From Erythrobacter sp. WG (GTDB lineage: Bacteria; Pseudomonadota; Alphaproteobacteria; Sphingomonadales; Sphingomonadaceae), in assembly GCF_026586795.1 (NCBI RefSeq), contig NZ_JAPFGY010000010.1, positions 39,217 through 103,216 of the forward strand: a stretch of DNA of 64,000 nt. The letters run 5' to 3'. Under the pieces are notes generated by a model. That model saw nothing but the letters and a program-made list of their open reading frames with translations, was not told the DNA's origin and did not search any database. Shown piece by piece: positions 9,590-18,174 of the stretch (its first letter is position 1; each line of letters begins with the position of its first letter). Position numbers and translations under genes: made by a program.

Positions 9590-10037
9590 TGACCTTGGGA
9601 CGAGCCCCGACGAGGTGCAGTTCCGCTTCCGCGACGACGAGCCGGTCGATCATGCGACCGTCACGGTCGATTCCTGCTGCGACCAGACCAACGCTGCTGC
9701 CGTCCGGATCGAGCCGGGTGACGATGCCCGCGTGCTGCTGCCGTTCTTGGACCGTCTCGCGCTGGTCGAGGTCAACTTCCCCGCCTTCGGCGACGGACGC
9801 GGCTACTCGGCTGCCCGCATCCTGCGCGAGGCGGGCTACACCGGCGAGCTGCGCGCGGTCGGCCAGGTGCTGATCGACCAGCTCTCGCACATGCGCCGCT
9901 GCGGCTTCGACAGCTTCGCCCCCGACAAGCGCCTCGACGAGGAGGACGCCGCGCGCGCCTTCGCGACGTGGGAGAACGTCTACCAACGCGCGGCGGATGG
10001 TCGCCGCACGGTAGCGGAGAAGCGCCATGAAGCCTGA
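9582..10037 (+). CDS. DUF934-family protein, partner of sulfite reduction
   Basis: 151 residues. Matches the DUF934 family: LLPFLDRLALVEVNFPAFGDGRGYSAARILRE is followed by YTGELRAVGQVLIDQLSHMRRCGFDSF. This family is nearly always encoded between cysI and cysH in alpha- and betaproteobacteria and is thought to help sulfite reduction, possibly in electron transfer; its biochemistry is not settled. There is no cofactor motif. The ATG lies 8 bases inside cysI and the stop lies 11 bases inside cysH, so translation of all three is probably coupled. Confidence 0.88.
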
Positions 10038-10803
10038 ACTCAATCTCGCCGCGCAAACCCGCACCCGCGACGCGCTCGATCTCGCCCCGCGGTTCACCGA
10101 CCACGACGCGCAGCGCCTCAACCGCCTGTTCGAGGGCGCGTCGACCGCCGAGATGCTCAAGAGCGTGATCCGCGACCGCCTCGCAGGCGAACTCACGGTG
10201 GTCTCGAGTTTCGGCGCGGAGAGCGCGGTGTTGCTCCACCTGGTAGCGTCTGTGGACCGGTCCGTGCCGGTGCTGTTCCTCGACACCGGCAAGCACTTCG
10301 CCGAAACCCTCGCCTATCGCGACGAACTCGTGACGCTGCTCGGGCTCGACCTCGTGGTGCTGCGGCCGGACCCGGACGACCTCGCCAAGCGGGACGAGAC
10401 CGGCCTCAGATGGTCCTACGACCCCGACGGCTGCTGTGAAATACGCAAGGTCAAGCCGCTCGCGAAGGCGCTTGCGCGGTTCGACGCGAGCTTCACCGGG
10501 AGGAAGGCGTTCCAGGCCAGGACGCGGGCCAATCTGCCGCGCTTCGAGGTGGATACTTCGGATGCGCAGGGGCGGCTCAAGATCAATCCGCTGATCGACT
10601 GGGACGCGAGCCAGATCGAGGGCTATTTCATCCAGCACGACCTCCCCCGCCACCCTCTGATCGCACAAGGCTACCCCTCGATCGGCTGCTCGCCCTGCAC
10701 CTCGCAGGTGCTGCCCGGCGAGGACCCGCGTTCGGGCCGCTGGAAGGGCTGGGACAAGACCGAATGCGGCATCCACAAGCCGGGCTTAGAGCCGTTTTTG
10801 TGA
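10027..10803 (+). CDS. cysH: Assimilatory adenylyl-sulfate (APS) reductase, 4Fe-4S type
   Basis: 258 residues. The PP-loop-like motif SSFGAESAVLL binds the nucleotide and KTECGIH near the C-terminus carries the catalytic cysteine C247. The pairs C136-C137 and C221-x2-C224 (GCSPCTS) are the four ligands of a 4Fe-4S cluster. That set marks the bacterial APS-reducing enzyme; the PAPS-specific E. coli type lacks them. The product is sulfite, feeding CysI encoded just upstream. It ends the plus-strand sulfur operon and converges on the epimerase gene 10 bp away. APS over PAPS preference follows from the cluster and has not been measured. Confidence 0.93.
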   Translation: MKPELNLAAQTRTRDALDLAPRFTDHDAQRLNRLFEGASTAEMLKSVIRDRLAGELTVVSSFGAESAVLLHLVASVDRSVPVLFLDTGKHFAETLAYRDELVTLLGLDLVVLRPDPDDLAKRDETGLRWSYDPDGCCEIRKVKPLAKALARFDASFTGRKAFQARTRANLPRFEVDTSDAQGRLKINPLIDWDASQIEGYFIQHDLPRHPLIAQGYPSIGCSPCTSQVLPGEDPRSGRWKGWDKTECGIHKPGLEPFL

Positions 10804-10813
10804 GGCGGGGCGC

Positions 10814-11731
10814 CTAGAGCCACCCCTCCCGGACGTACCACTCGGCGGTAGCCTTCAGACCATCTTCGCCGGAAATGCGCGGCTGCCACAGGCCCGGTGG
10901 CGGCTTCCTGTCGAAGCGCGAGACCCAGTTGGGATGGGCCATGTAGCCGACACGGTCAGGCGTGAGCTTGGCGCGGTCGCCCCGCGCCATGCGGTCGGCG
11001 GCAGCGGCGGCGTCAAGCACCGCGCGCGGCAGGTGCGGGGCGAAGACGCGACTGCGGCCCACCGCCCGACCGATCGCGGCGGCGAGTTCCTTGTGGCTCC
11101 ACCCGCCCTCGCGTCCGTCGTCCGGTTCATAGGTTTGCTTGCGGGTCGCGGCAGAATTGGCGGTGGCCAGCCCCACCAGCAACCGCGCGAGATCGTCGGC
11201 GTGGATGATCGAGCTCGCTCCGCCCGGCGGAAGAGGGACGAAGCCCCATTTGGCCGTGCGGAACATGTCGAGATAGTCGATATCGCGCGGGCCATAGACG
11301 CCGGGAGGCCGCACCGTGGTCCAGTCGAGCCCGCTCGCCTCGACCAGCGCCTCGGCCTTTGCCTTGGAGGCGCCATAGGCCGAAAGCTTCGGCTCGCGCG
11401 CGGCGAGCGAGGAGACGAACACCAGTCGGCGGACGCCGGCGCCCTTCATCGTGGCAATCACATTGGCGGTGCCGGTGACATTGGCGAGGGCGAACCGCGC
11501 CGGATCGGGCGTGTTGGTGAGCCCGGCAACATGGAGCACCGCATCTGCGCCCGCGAACAAAGCCGCCAGCGCCGCCTTGTCGCCGAGATCGCCTCGCACC
11601 CACTCCACGCCTTCGCGCGGCGCCTGATCGCGCCGGGCGAGCGCGCGGACCGTGTGCCCCTCGGCCAGAGCCGCATCGAGCACCGCAGAGCCGACGAAAC
11701 CGGTCGCACCGGTGATCGCCAGGAGCGTCAC
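10814..11731 (-). CDS. NAD(P)-dependent epimerase/dehydratase-like protein (extended SDR)
   Basis: 305 residues. The Rossmann start is ITGATGFVGSAVLD (GxxGxxG) and the active-site pair is YGASK with the serine in VFVSSLA. An HADDLARLLVGLA segment follows, as in atypical extended SDRs. The substrate cannot be told; sugar-nucleotide or NDUFA9/complex-I-like binding proteins are both possible. The start is GTG at 11731, overlapping the proB stop (GTGA), so it is the last gene of an obgE-proB-epimerase transcript. Confidence 0.85.
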   Translation of the reverse strand: MTLLAITGATGFVGSAVLDAALAEGHTVRALARRDQAPREGVEWVRGDLGDKAALAALFAGADAVLHVAGLTNTPDPARFALANVTGTANVIATMKGAGVRRLVFVSSLAAREPKLSAYGASKAKAEALVEASGLDWTTVRPPGVYGPRDIDYLDMFRTAKWGFVPLPPGGASSIIHADDLARLLVGLATANSAATRKQTYEPDDGREGGWSHKELAAAIGRAVGRSRVFAPHLPRAVLDAAAAADRMARGDRAKLTPDRVGYMAHPNWVSRFDRKPPPGLWQPRISGEDGLKATAEWYVREGWL

Positions 11732-12846
11732 AGCAGGACCATATGGTCGCGGTGGATCACGCAGGAGCGCGGCGCGTAGCCCAGCCGCTCGGCCTGATCC
11801 TCGGCGCGCTTGCCCGCGATGCGCTGCAATTCGGCCGCGTCATATTCGGCGAGGCCTTGTGCGAGGCGCTCGCCGCGCAGGCTGAGCACGCTGACAAGAT
11901 CGCCGCGCCGGAAGCTGCCGGAGACGCCGACAACGCCCGCGGCGAGCAGGCTCGCTCCGCCCTTCAGTGCCTCGGCGCAGCCCGTGTCGACGCGCAGCTC
12001 GCCCGCCGGTGCGAGCCGCCCGCCGAGCCATGCCTTGCGGGCCGAGGCGGCACTCACGGGAAGGAACAGCGTCCCCGTGCCCTCGGCCAGCGCCTTTGCA
12101 ATCGGGGCTGCTTGGGTGCCATTGAGAATGCCGAGCGCGATCCCGGCCCGCGTCGCGATCTGCGCCGCTTGCAGCTTGGAGATCATCCCGCCCGAGCCGA
12201 GGCCGGAGGATGAGGCTCCGCTCGCCATTGCCATGACTTCGGGGGTCACGGCCTCGACCACCGGGATCAGCGTGGCGCCGTCCTCGCGCGGGTCGCGGTC
12301 ATAGAGCCCGTCGACATCCGAAAGCAGCAGCACCACATCGGCATTGGCCGCCTGCGCCACGCGGGCGGCCAAGCGATCATTGTCGCCGAAGCGGATTTCC
12401 TCGGTGGCGACGCTGTCGTTCTCGTTGATGACCGGGGTCACGCCCGCCTCGAGCAGCCGGTCGAGCGTCGCCGAGGCATTGAGATAGCGGCGGCGGTCTT
12501 CGAGGTCGCCCAAGGTCAGCAGCATCTGCGCGGCGGTGATGCCTTGTGCGCCGAGCGCGCGGCTCCACAGGTCGGCAAGCGCGATCTGTCCCACGGCAGC
12601 TGCGGCTTGTGCATCGGCAAGGCTCCCGCGCCCGCCCTTGGGCAGGGCGAGCCGCGCCGCGCCCAGCGCAATCGCGCCCGAGCTCACCACGATCACCTGC
12701 GCGCCTGCCCTTCGCAGGCTGGCAAGGTCGCGCGCCATGTCCGAAAGCCACGCCTCGCGCGCCTGGCCGCCGCCGACCAGCAGCGCAGAGCCGATCTTGA
12801 CCACGATCCGCCGTGCGGTGGTGATGTCAGCGAGACGCGTCAGCAT
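11728..12846 (-). CDS. proB: Glutamate 5-kinase
   Basis: 372 residues. Catalyses ATP-dependent phosphorylation of glutamate, the first step of proline synthesis. Motifs: VVKIGSALLV at the N-terminus, VIVVSSGAIALG, VINENDSVATEEIRFGDND (glutamate/Mg site) and GSGGMISKLQAA. The C-terminal ~75 residues form a PUA domain (ELRVDTGCAEALKGGASLL), as in E. coli ProB. Start ATG 12846 lies 7 bp after obgE, a common pairing in alphaproteobacteria. proC sits 8 kb away at 20181-20972; proA is not in the window. Confidence 0.95.
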   Translation of the reverse strand: MLTRLADITTARRIVVKIGSALLVGGGQAREAWLSDMARDLASLRRAGAQVIVVSSGAIALGAARLALPKGGRGSLADAQAAAAVGQIALADLWSRALGAQGITAAQMLLTLGDLEDRRRYLNASATLDRLLEAGVTPVINENDSVATEEIRFGDNDRLAARVAQAANADVVLLLSDVDGLYDRDPREDGATLIPVVEAVTPEVMAMASGASSSGLGSGGMISKLQAAQIATRAGIALGILNGTQAAPIAKALAEGTGTLFLPVSAASARKAWLGGRLAPAGELRVDTGCAEALKGGASLLAAGVVGVSGSFRRGDLVSVLSLRGERLAQGLAEYDAAELQRIAGKRAEDQAERLGYAPRSCVIHRDHMVLL

Positions 12847-12853
12847 CGCTGGC

Positions 12854-13930
12854 TCAGAGCGGCGACCACTCGGGGGCGTCGCCATCATCCTCGATCTCGA
12901 CCGCCTTGGTCTCGGTCGCGGTGCGATCCGGCAGGTAGGCAAGCACCGCGTCGAGGAGCTCGGGGATCCCCGCACCGGTCGCGCCCGACACCGCAAAGAC
13001 CTGCTCCGCGCCCGCCGTCAGCAGCTCCTTGCGGAAGCCCTCGACCAGTTCGGCATCGGCCAGGTCGAGCTTGTTGAGCACCACCAGCCGGGGCTTTTCG
13101 TCAAGCCGCGTGTGCTCCTTGTCGCCATAGGCGGCGAGCTCCTCCTCGACGATGCGCATCGCCTCGGCGGGGTCGGCGTCCTCGGTGCCGGTGATGTCGA
13201 TGAGATGGATCAGCACCCGGCAACGCTCGATGTGCCCGAGGAAGCGGTCGCCGATGCCGACGCCGTCCGCCGCGCCCTCGATGAGGCCCGGGATGTCGGC
13301 GAGCACGAATTCGCGGCCCTTGTGGCGCACGACCCCGAGCTTGGGCACCAGCGTGGTGAAGGCATAGTCGCCGACCTTCGCCTGCGCGTTCGAGACCGCG
13401 TTGATGAAGGTTGACTTGCCCGCATTGGGCAGCCCCACCAGCCCCACATCCGCGAGCAGCTTGAGCCGCAGCCACACCCACGCCTCCTCGCCCGGAATGC
13501 CGGGCTGGTGCTGGCGCGGCGCGCGGTTGGTCGAGGTCTTGTAGGAGGCATTGCCGCGTCCGCCCATGCCGCCTTCGAGGAACACGAGCCGCTGGCCCAC
13601 CTCGGTGAAGTCGGCGAGCACCTCTTCCTTGTCCTCGGAGAGGATCTGCGTGCCCACCGGCACCTTGATGACCAGCGGCTCGGCCGAGGCGCCGGTGCGG
13701 TCCTTGCCCATCCCGTGGCCGCCGCGCGGGGCCTTGAAGTGCTGCGAATAGCGGAAGTCGATCAGCGTGTTGAGGCCCGCGACGGCTTCGAACACGATGT
13801 CCCCGCCGCGCCCGCCATTGCCGCCATCGGGGCCGCCATACTCGACATACTTCTCGCGCCGGAACGAGACGGCCCCGGGGCCGCCTCCGCCGGACTTCAC
13901 ATAGATCTTGGCCTGGTCGAGGAAATGCAT
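12854..13930 (-). CDS. obgE: GTPase Obg (ribosome assembly)
   Basis: 358 residues. The glycine-rich Obg fold occupies residues 1-158 (YVKSGGGGPGAVSFRREK, GGNGGRGGD, GGMGGRGNASYKT). The G domain follows with G1 GLPNAGKS, G3 ADIPGLIEGA and G4 NKLDLAD. Obg GTPases bind the 50S subunit and link ribosome maturation, stringent response and chromosome segregation. It heads the obgE-proB-epimerase transcript; the 130 bp upstream holds a family C repeat. No rpmA or rplU copy is next to it in this window. Confidence 0.96.
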   Translation of the reverse strand: MHFLDQAKIYVKSGGGGPGAVSFRREKYVEYGGPDGGNGGRGGDIVFEAVAGLNTLIDFRYSQHFKAPRGGHGMGKDRTGASAEPLVIKVPVGTQILSEDKEEVLADFTEVGQRLVFLEGGMGGRGNASYKTSTNRAPRQHQPGIPGEEAWVWLRLKLLADVGLVGLPNAGKSTFINAVSNAQAKVGDYAFTTLVPKLGVVRHKGREFVLADIPGLIEGAADGVGIGDRFLGHIERCRVLIHLIDITGTEDADPAEAMRIVEEELAAYGDKEHTRLDEKPRLVVLNKLDLADAELVEGFRKELLTAGAEQVFAVSGATGAGIPELLDAVLAYLPDRTATETKAVEIEDDGDAPEWSPL

Positions 13931-13989
13931 CGCGGGCGCTTACGCATTTTCTGCTGCAAATGCGAGGGGAATGGCGATTCCCCCTCGCC

Positions 13990-14053
13990 CGTTCGCCTCG
14001 AGCGCAGCCGAGAGGCCATGGCAATGTATCTCGGCTTCGCTCGATATGAACGG
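13990..14053 (-). repeat. Family C palindromic repeat, copy 3 (intergenic)
   Basis: Read on the minus strand it starts GTTCATATCGAGCGAAGCCG and ends CTCGAGGCGAACGG, the same ends as the copies at 8809 and 28672, with a divergent centre. It fills the gap between the end of the B12 operon (14062) and the obgE start (13930) and could fold as a hairpin in the B12-operon transcript. Confidence 0.75.
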
Positions 14054-14061
14054 GTCTGGCG

Positions 14062-14976
14062 TTAGAGCCTCGCGATGAACGGCCGCAAACGCTCCGGCAC
14101 GGTATCCGGCGTATGGATCAGGCAGGCAAGCACCTCGGCGCTCTCCACCAGACGCGGGCCAGGGCGGTTGAAGAGGTGGTGGCCGTCGACCGCGAAGACC
14201 CGCCCCTCACGCACCGCTCTGAGGTCGCGCCACGGCGCCCCGGCCAGTAACGCGCGGGCCTCGGGCAGGGTCTGGGCGAGCTGGTAGCCGCAGGGCATCA
14301 GCGCGATGATATCCGGATCGGCGGAGCTCACCGCCTCGGCCTCGATCCAGTGCGAGTGGACGCCCGGATCGGCCAGCAATGGCTCGGCTCCGGCGGCGGT
14401 GATGAGTTCGGGCACCCAGTTGCCCGCGACCATCAGCGGTTGGAGCCATTCGACCGCGAGCATCCTTGGGCGCACGGCAGGCGCTGCGGGAAGCGCGCCG
14501 AGCCCCGCCCGCATCCGCGCCGCCGCTGCGGCTGCGCGCTGGGGCACGCCTGCCGCCTCGGCCACGCGCTCGAGATCGCCGAACACGTCCGCAAGGTCAT
14601 CGGGCGCGAGCGAGACGAGCTTGGGCGGCGCACCGACCCATGTCGCCAGCGCCTCTTCCAGATCGGCTGGCGTCACCGCGCAGACCGCGCATTGCGCCTG
14701 GGTCAGGATCACATCGGGCCTGAGCGACTTGAGCAGCGGCGCATCGACATCATAGACCGACAGGCCCTTCTCGACGATCGCCTTTACCCGGTCCTCGATC
14801 GCCTGCGAGGTCAGGCCCTTCTCCAGCTTGGTCGATGTGCACACCGGTAGCGCCTTCACCGCCGGGGGGAAGTCGCATTCGTGCGAACGGCCCACCAGAT
14901 TGTCCTGCAATCCCAGCGCCACCGCAGTCTCGGTGGCGCTGGGAAGCAGCGAGACGATCCTGATCGGCGGGTTCAT
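14062..14976 (-). CDS. Cobalamin-binding (BtuF-like) protein without signal peptide
   Basis: 304 residues of the TroA/BtuF helical-backbone binding fold: IRIVSLLPSATETAVALGL, VGRSHECDFP, and LKSLRPDVILTQAQCAVC in the first lobe; VHSHWIEAEAVSSADPDII and LMPCGYQL in the second. HECDFPP and the TQAQCAVC cysteines recur in cobalamin-binding relatives. The protein begins directly with the first beta strand, with no signal peptide or lipobox, so a cytoplasmic location is likely unless a start was missed. ATG 14976 overlaps the stop of the membrane gene (ATGA); an ATG at 14988 is in frame. A riboswitch-controlled btuB lies upstream. Confidence 0.85.
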   Translation of the reverse strand: MNPPIRIVSLLPSATETAVALGLQDNLVGRSHECDFPPAVKALPVCTSTKLEKGLTSQAIEDRVKAIVEKGLSVYDVDAPLLKSLRPDVILTQAQCAVCAVTPADLEEALATWVGAPPKLVSLAPDDLADVFGDLERVAEAAGVPQRAAAAAARMRAGLGALPAAPAVRPRMLAVEWLQPLMVAGNWVPELITAAGAEPLLADPGVHSHWIEAEAVSSADPDIIALMPCGYQLAQTLPEARALLAGAPWRDLRAVREGRVFAVDGHHLFNRPGPRLVESAEVLACLIHTPDTVPERLRPFIARL

Positions 14977-15488
14977 CGCGCCTGCCATGCGGCGAGCGCG
15001 GGAAGGGGTGCCAGCACCTGCCAGCCGAGCCACAGGCCGGCGAACCATAGCCCGTCGTTCAGCGCGATCAGCCCGACGATCTCCGCCGCGAACAGCGACG
15101 GATCGCCGAACGGGAGGGCATAGGCGAACAGCATCGCCTCGAAGGCCGCGAAGGCGGCACAGAACGCCAGCAGCGCGTTCGCACCCCGCCCCGCCACCAC
15201 GCGCGCGGCGACAAAGGCGAGGAGGCTCGATCCCAGCAGCGAAAGCCCCGCCGCAAAGGTCGCGCCGTCCCGTGGGAAGCCCATCAGGCCGAAGCCCAGC
15301 ACCTGATTGCCGAGCCAGCACAGCCCCACAGCCGCCGCCCCGCGCCGCGCGGGCATGGCGAGCGCGGCGATGGCGGCGATGGCGGCGAAGGGCATCATGC
15401 AGGCGAGGACGGTGCTGCCCGTCAGCGTGCTCACGGCGAGGACCGCAGGGAGCGCGATGGCGCCGAGGCTCTTTTCGGTCTGCGTCAT
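14973..15488 (-). CDS. Small integral membrane protein of the B12 operon, BtuM-like candidate
   Basis: 171 residues and five or six hydrophobic helices: residues about 8-43 (two helices around LACMMPFAAIAAIAAL), LCWLGNQVLGFGLMGFP, LSLLGSSLLAFVAARVV, LLAFCAAFAAFEAMLFAYAL and LNDGLWFAGLWLGWQVL. There is no ATP-binding motif. Between btuB and a B12-binding protein, under a cobalamin riboswitch, it is a good candidate for the inner-membrane B12 carrier. Solitary ECF-type S components of this size (BtuM) are known to carry B12 without an ATPase. The assignment rests on context and topology; I could not align it. Start ATG 15488 follows GGAGGCACC. Confidence 0.7.
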   Translation of the reverse strand: MTQTEKSLGAIALPAVLAVSTLTGSTVLACMMPFAAIAAIAALAMPARRGAAAVGLCWLGNQVLGFGLMGFPRDGATFAAGLSLLGSSLLAFVAARVVAGRGANALLAFCAAFAAFEAMLFAYALPFGDPSLFAAEIVGLIALNDGLWFAGLWLGWQVLAPLPALAAWQAR

Positions 15489-15501
15489 GTCGGTGCCTCC
15501 C

Positions 15502-17454
15502 TCAGAACCGCGCCTCGACGCCCACCGCCGCGCTGCGGCCCGGCGAGACGAAGCTGAACACCTGCTCGTAGGTCTCGCCCAGCAGGTTCTCAACGCGGGC
15601 GAAGGCGCCGATCCGCTCGGTCAGCTTCACGCGCGCGTTGAGGTTGACGAGCGTGTAGTCGCCGAGCCGGACCCGCACCGGGCGGAAGCTCGGGTCGGTG
15701 AAGGCATCGTCGAGCGCGCGGCCGTTGTAGCGCACCACCAGTGTCGCCGAGGCGGCATCGGCGGGAGCGCTCCAGGTCAGCGCGCCGCTGGCGACGTGCC
15801 GCGGGCGGCGGACCTCCTCGCGGCCGTTCTCCTCGGCATCGAGGTAGGTGTAGGCGGCATCGAGGCTGACACCCGCGCCGAGGCGCGCGGCGAGCGCCAC
15901 TTCCAGACCGCGCTGCTTGCTCGTGGTCGTGCGGTTCGCCGGGCTGGCGATGAAGGTCGGCGGCGGGAAGGTGGTGAAGATCTCGCCTTCAAGCTCGCTG
16001 TCGAACCACGTCACGGCAAGGGTCGCGCCCTCGCCGATCCGCTGATCGAGGCCGACTTCCCAACCTTGCGATTTCTCGGGCCGCAGCGCGGCGTTGCCGA
16101 TGAAGCGGCCGTCGACGAAGCCGAAGAGCTCGAAGAAGCCGGGGTTCTTGATCCCCGATCCGGCCGCCGCGCGCAGGCGGGTGCTATCGGTCACGCGGTA
16201 TCCCGCGCCGAGCCGGAAGGTGGTGGCGTCGCGGAACCGGTCGTTGATGTCGTGCCGCACCGCGCCCGACAGGTCGAGCCGCTCCCCGCTGTAGCGATAT
16301 TCGCCGACGAGCCCGACCTGTTCGATCTGCCGCTGCCCGTTGAAGGCGAAACCGCCGGGGGTGGTGTTGCGAAAGGCCTCGCGCTCGTAATCGGCGGCGA
16401 AGGTCACCGTGTGCTGCCCCGCCACGAAGGCGCTGACGTAGGACGCCCTGAAGCGCTCCCCCTCGCTCGAATTCGAGCGGCCGAAGGGCCCGAAGGTGTC
16501 GCGGGTGATGTCGGCGATCTGGGCCGAAAGGTCATGCGTCCAGCGACCCTCCAGCAGGTTCGCGCGGGCACCGATCAGCGCGTAGAGCGCCTCGTTGGTG
16601 AAGCGCGTGCCGGGGCTGTCGACGATGAAGCCGAAGGTCGGGCTGGTGCGGTTGTTGTTGCTGTTGTTGAACAGGCCCTCGGTACGGATGTAGCGCCCGG
16701 CGGCGCGCAGGGTGAGGCCTTCGGCAAGCGCGACACTGCCCTTGCCCGCCAGCGTGTAGCTGTCGCGCCCGATATCGCGGGTGCCGTTGCGGGCGTTGGG
16801 CTGGCCGTCGGTGCTTACGACGACGCCGGAGAGCGCCGCGTCCCAGCCATCGCCCGCTGCGCCATAGCGCACCGCGCCGTTGACGGTGCCTTGGGTGCCG
16901 CCTTCGATCCGCGCCGCCAGTCCGGGCAGTTCGCGCCCGCTCGCGGTCTGGTAGGCGACCACCCCGCCGATCGCGTCCGAACCGTAAAGCGCCGATTGCG
17001 GGCCCCGCAGCACCTCCAGCCGCGCGCCGATATCGGCGGAGAGCGTGCCGATGTCGAATTCGCCCGCGAAGGGATCGGATACCTCGATGCCGTCGACCAG
17101 CACCAGCACGTGGTTCGCCTCCGAGCCGCGCAGGCGGATCTGGGTCTGGCCGGGAACGCCCGCGACCGCGACGCCGGGGATGTCGCGCAGCACGTCGGCG
17201 AGGTCGCGGACCTGGCGCTGCTCAAGCTGCTCGGCGGTGATGATGCTGACGGAACCGGGGTAAGCTCCGGCGAGATCGGTCACGCCCGAGCGGCTGGCGC
17301 TGACCACGATCGCATCGCGGCCTGCGGTCTCGCCCGCTGGCGCGGCATCCTCCGCCGTCTTCCGCGCCCGCGCGTCCACGCCCTGCGCCGTAGCCGGCGC
17401 AGCCCACATCAGCGCCGCCCACGCGACGCTGCCCAACAATGCAAGATTCTTCAC
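15502..17454 (-). CDS. btuB: TonB-dependent outer-membrane cobalamin receptor BtuB
   Basis: 650 residues. GTG start at 17454, chosen because GGAGG precedes it by five bases and it begins a signal peptide (KNLALLGSVAWAALMWAAPATAQ). After it come a TonB-box-like DAIVVSASR, the plug domain (ITAEQLEQRQVRDLADVLR, LRGSEANHVLVLVDGIEV, LRGPQSALYGSDAIGG) and a 22-strand barrel ending in EARF, with the terminal Phe of outer-membrane barrels. The cobalamin riboswitch 5' to it identifies the substrate as B12. Imported B12 would pass to the membrane and binding proteins encoded next in the operon. Confidence 0.93.
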   Translation of the reverse strand: MKNLALLGSVAWAALMWAAPATAQGVDARARKTAEDAAPAGETAGRDAIVVSASRSGVTDLAGAYPGSVSIITAEQLEQRQVRDLADVLRDIPGVAVAGVPGQTQIRLRGSEANHVLVLVDGIEVSDPFAGEFDIGTLSADIGARLEVLRGPQSALYGSDAIGGVVAYQTASGRELPGLAARIEGGTQGTVNGAVRYGAAGDGWDAALSGVVVSTDGQPNARNGTRDIGRDSYTLAGKGSVALAEGLTLRAAGRYIRTEGLFNNSNNNRTSPTFGFIVDSPGTRFTNEALYALIGARANLLEGRWTHDLSAQIADITRDTFGPFGRSNSSEGERFRASYVSAFVAGQHTVTFAADYEREAFRNTTPGGFAFNGQRQIEQVGLVGEYRYSGERLDLSGAVRHDINDRFRDATTFRLGAGYRVTDSTRLRAAAGSGIKNPGFFELFGFVDGRFIGNAALRPEKSQGWEVGLDQRIGEGATLAVTWFDSELEGEIFTTFPPPTFIASPANRTTTSKQRGLEVALAARLGAGVSLDAAYTYLDAEENGREEVRRPRHVASGALTWSAPADAASATLVVRYNGRALDDAFTDPSFRPVRVRLGDYTLVNLNARVKLTERIGAFARVENLLGETYEQVFSFVSPGRSAAVGVEARF

Positions 17455-17584
17455 GGATTCCTCCCGTCGATAAGCAACATGACGGCCGCGGGAGGTCACC
17501 CCCCACGCAGCCCAGCGATGTCGCTCACGACGAAAGTGTTTCCGCGCCTGGCCAATCCCTGAGCCCGGCATAGAGCGACACGCT

Positions 17585-17755
17585 CCGGTCGGTCTCCTGG
17601 CTCACGGGTCAACGCATCGGGTGCTCACCTTCCCGGAGCGTTGCCGCTCCAGTGGCTGCCCTCAGATGAGGGGGCGCAACCTGACACTCGCCGCTTACAG
17701 TTGCAGGGACAGCTGCGGAATCGAACCGCATTCCCGTTACCGAAACGCGCCGTGT
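17585..17755 (-). promoter_or_regulatory. Cobalamin (AdoCbl) riboswitch
   Basis: Read on the minus strand from about 17755 it shows the conserved elements in order: GGGAATGCGGTTCGATTCCG, GCTGTCCCTGCAACTGTAAG, the B12 box GCCACTGG, GGGAAGGTGAGCACC and the closing GAGCCAGGAGACCGACC. This matches the class-I cobalamin aptamer. It ends about 130 bases before the btuB GTG, so bound coenzyme B12 should reduce btuB expression, probably by hiding its ribosome-binding site. The aptamer is directly visible; the mode of control is inferred. Confidence 0.95.
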
Positions 17756-17935
17756 TGTTAGGCGCTCGCCTGCGCGAGCGCAATATCCTCGCTGCGACAC
17801 CCTGCGGGCGCGTCTATGCGGGCGGGCGGGCGAAGCATCGCCGCAGGGCCGGCCGACCGTCGCCGTTTATGCGGCGGAAGCCAAGCGGTACGGACGGCCC
17901 GCGCCCGGCGTCTGAGGGCGCAAACAAAGAACCCG

Positions 17936-17989
17936 CCAGTTCAACGCAAACGGCCTTCCCCCGCCGGGGGAAGGCCGTTTGCGTTGAAC

Positions 17990-17992
<3 letters not shown>
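17936..17992. terminator. 28-bp perfect hairpin abutting tRNA-Ala
   Basis: The left arm 17936-17963 and right arm 17965-17992 are exact reverse complements of 28 bases with one base between them. The right arm overlaps the tRNA 3' CCA by three bases (17990-17992). On the minus strand the hairpin directly follows the tRNA and is followed by GGGTTCTTTGTTT, which would make a strong terminator. The stem is far longer and more perfect than terminators need, so a small mobile or processing element is an alternative. Confidence 0.7.
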
Positions 17993-18065
<73 letters not shown>

Positions 18066-18174
18066 GTTCCAGTTTTCGCGCCCGCGGGCCCGTGTTCAGG
18101 TGCGAGCGAGCGCGCGCATTAGCGGGAAGCGCAAGGCCATGCAACGGCCATTTTGCGCCCCCGCAAGCGCCCGC

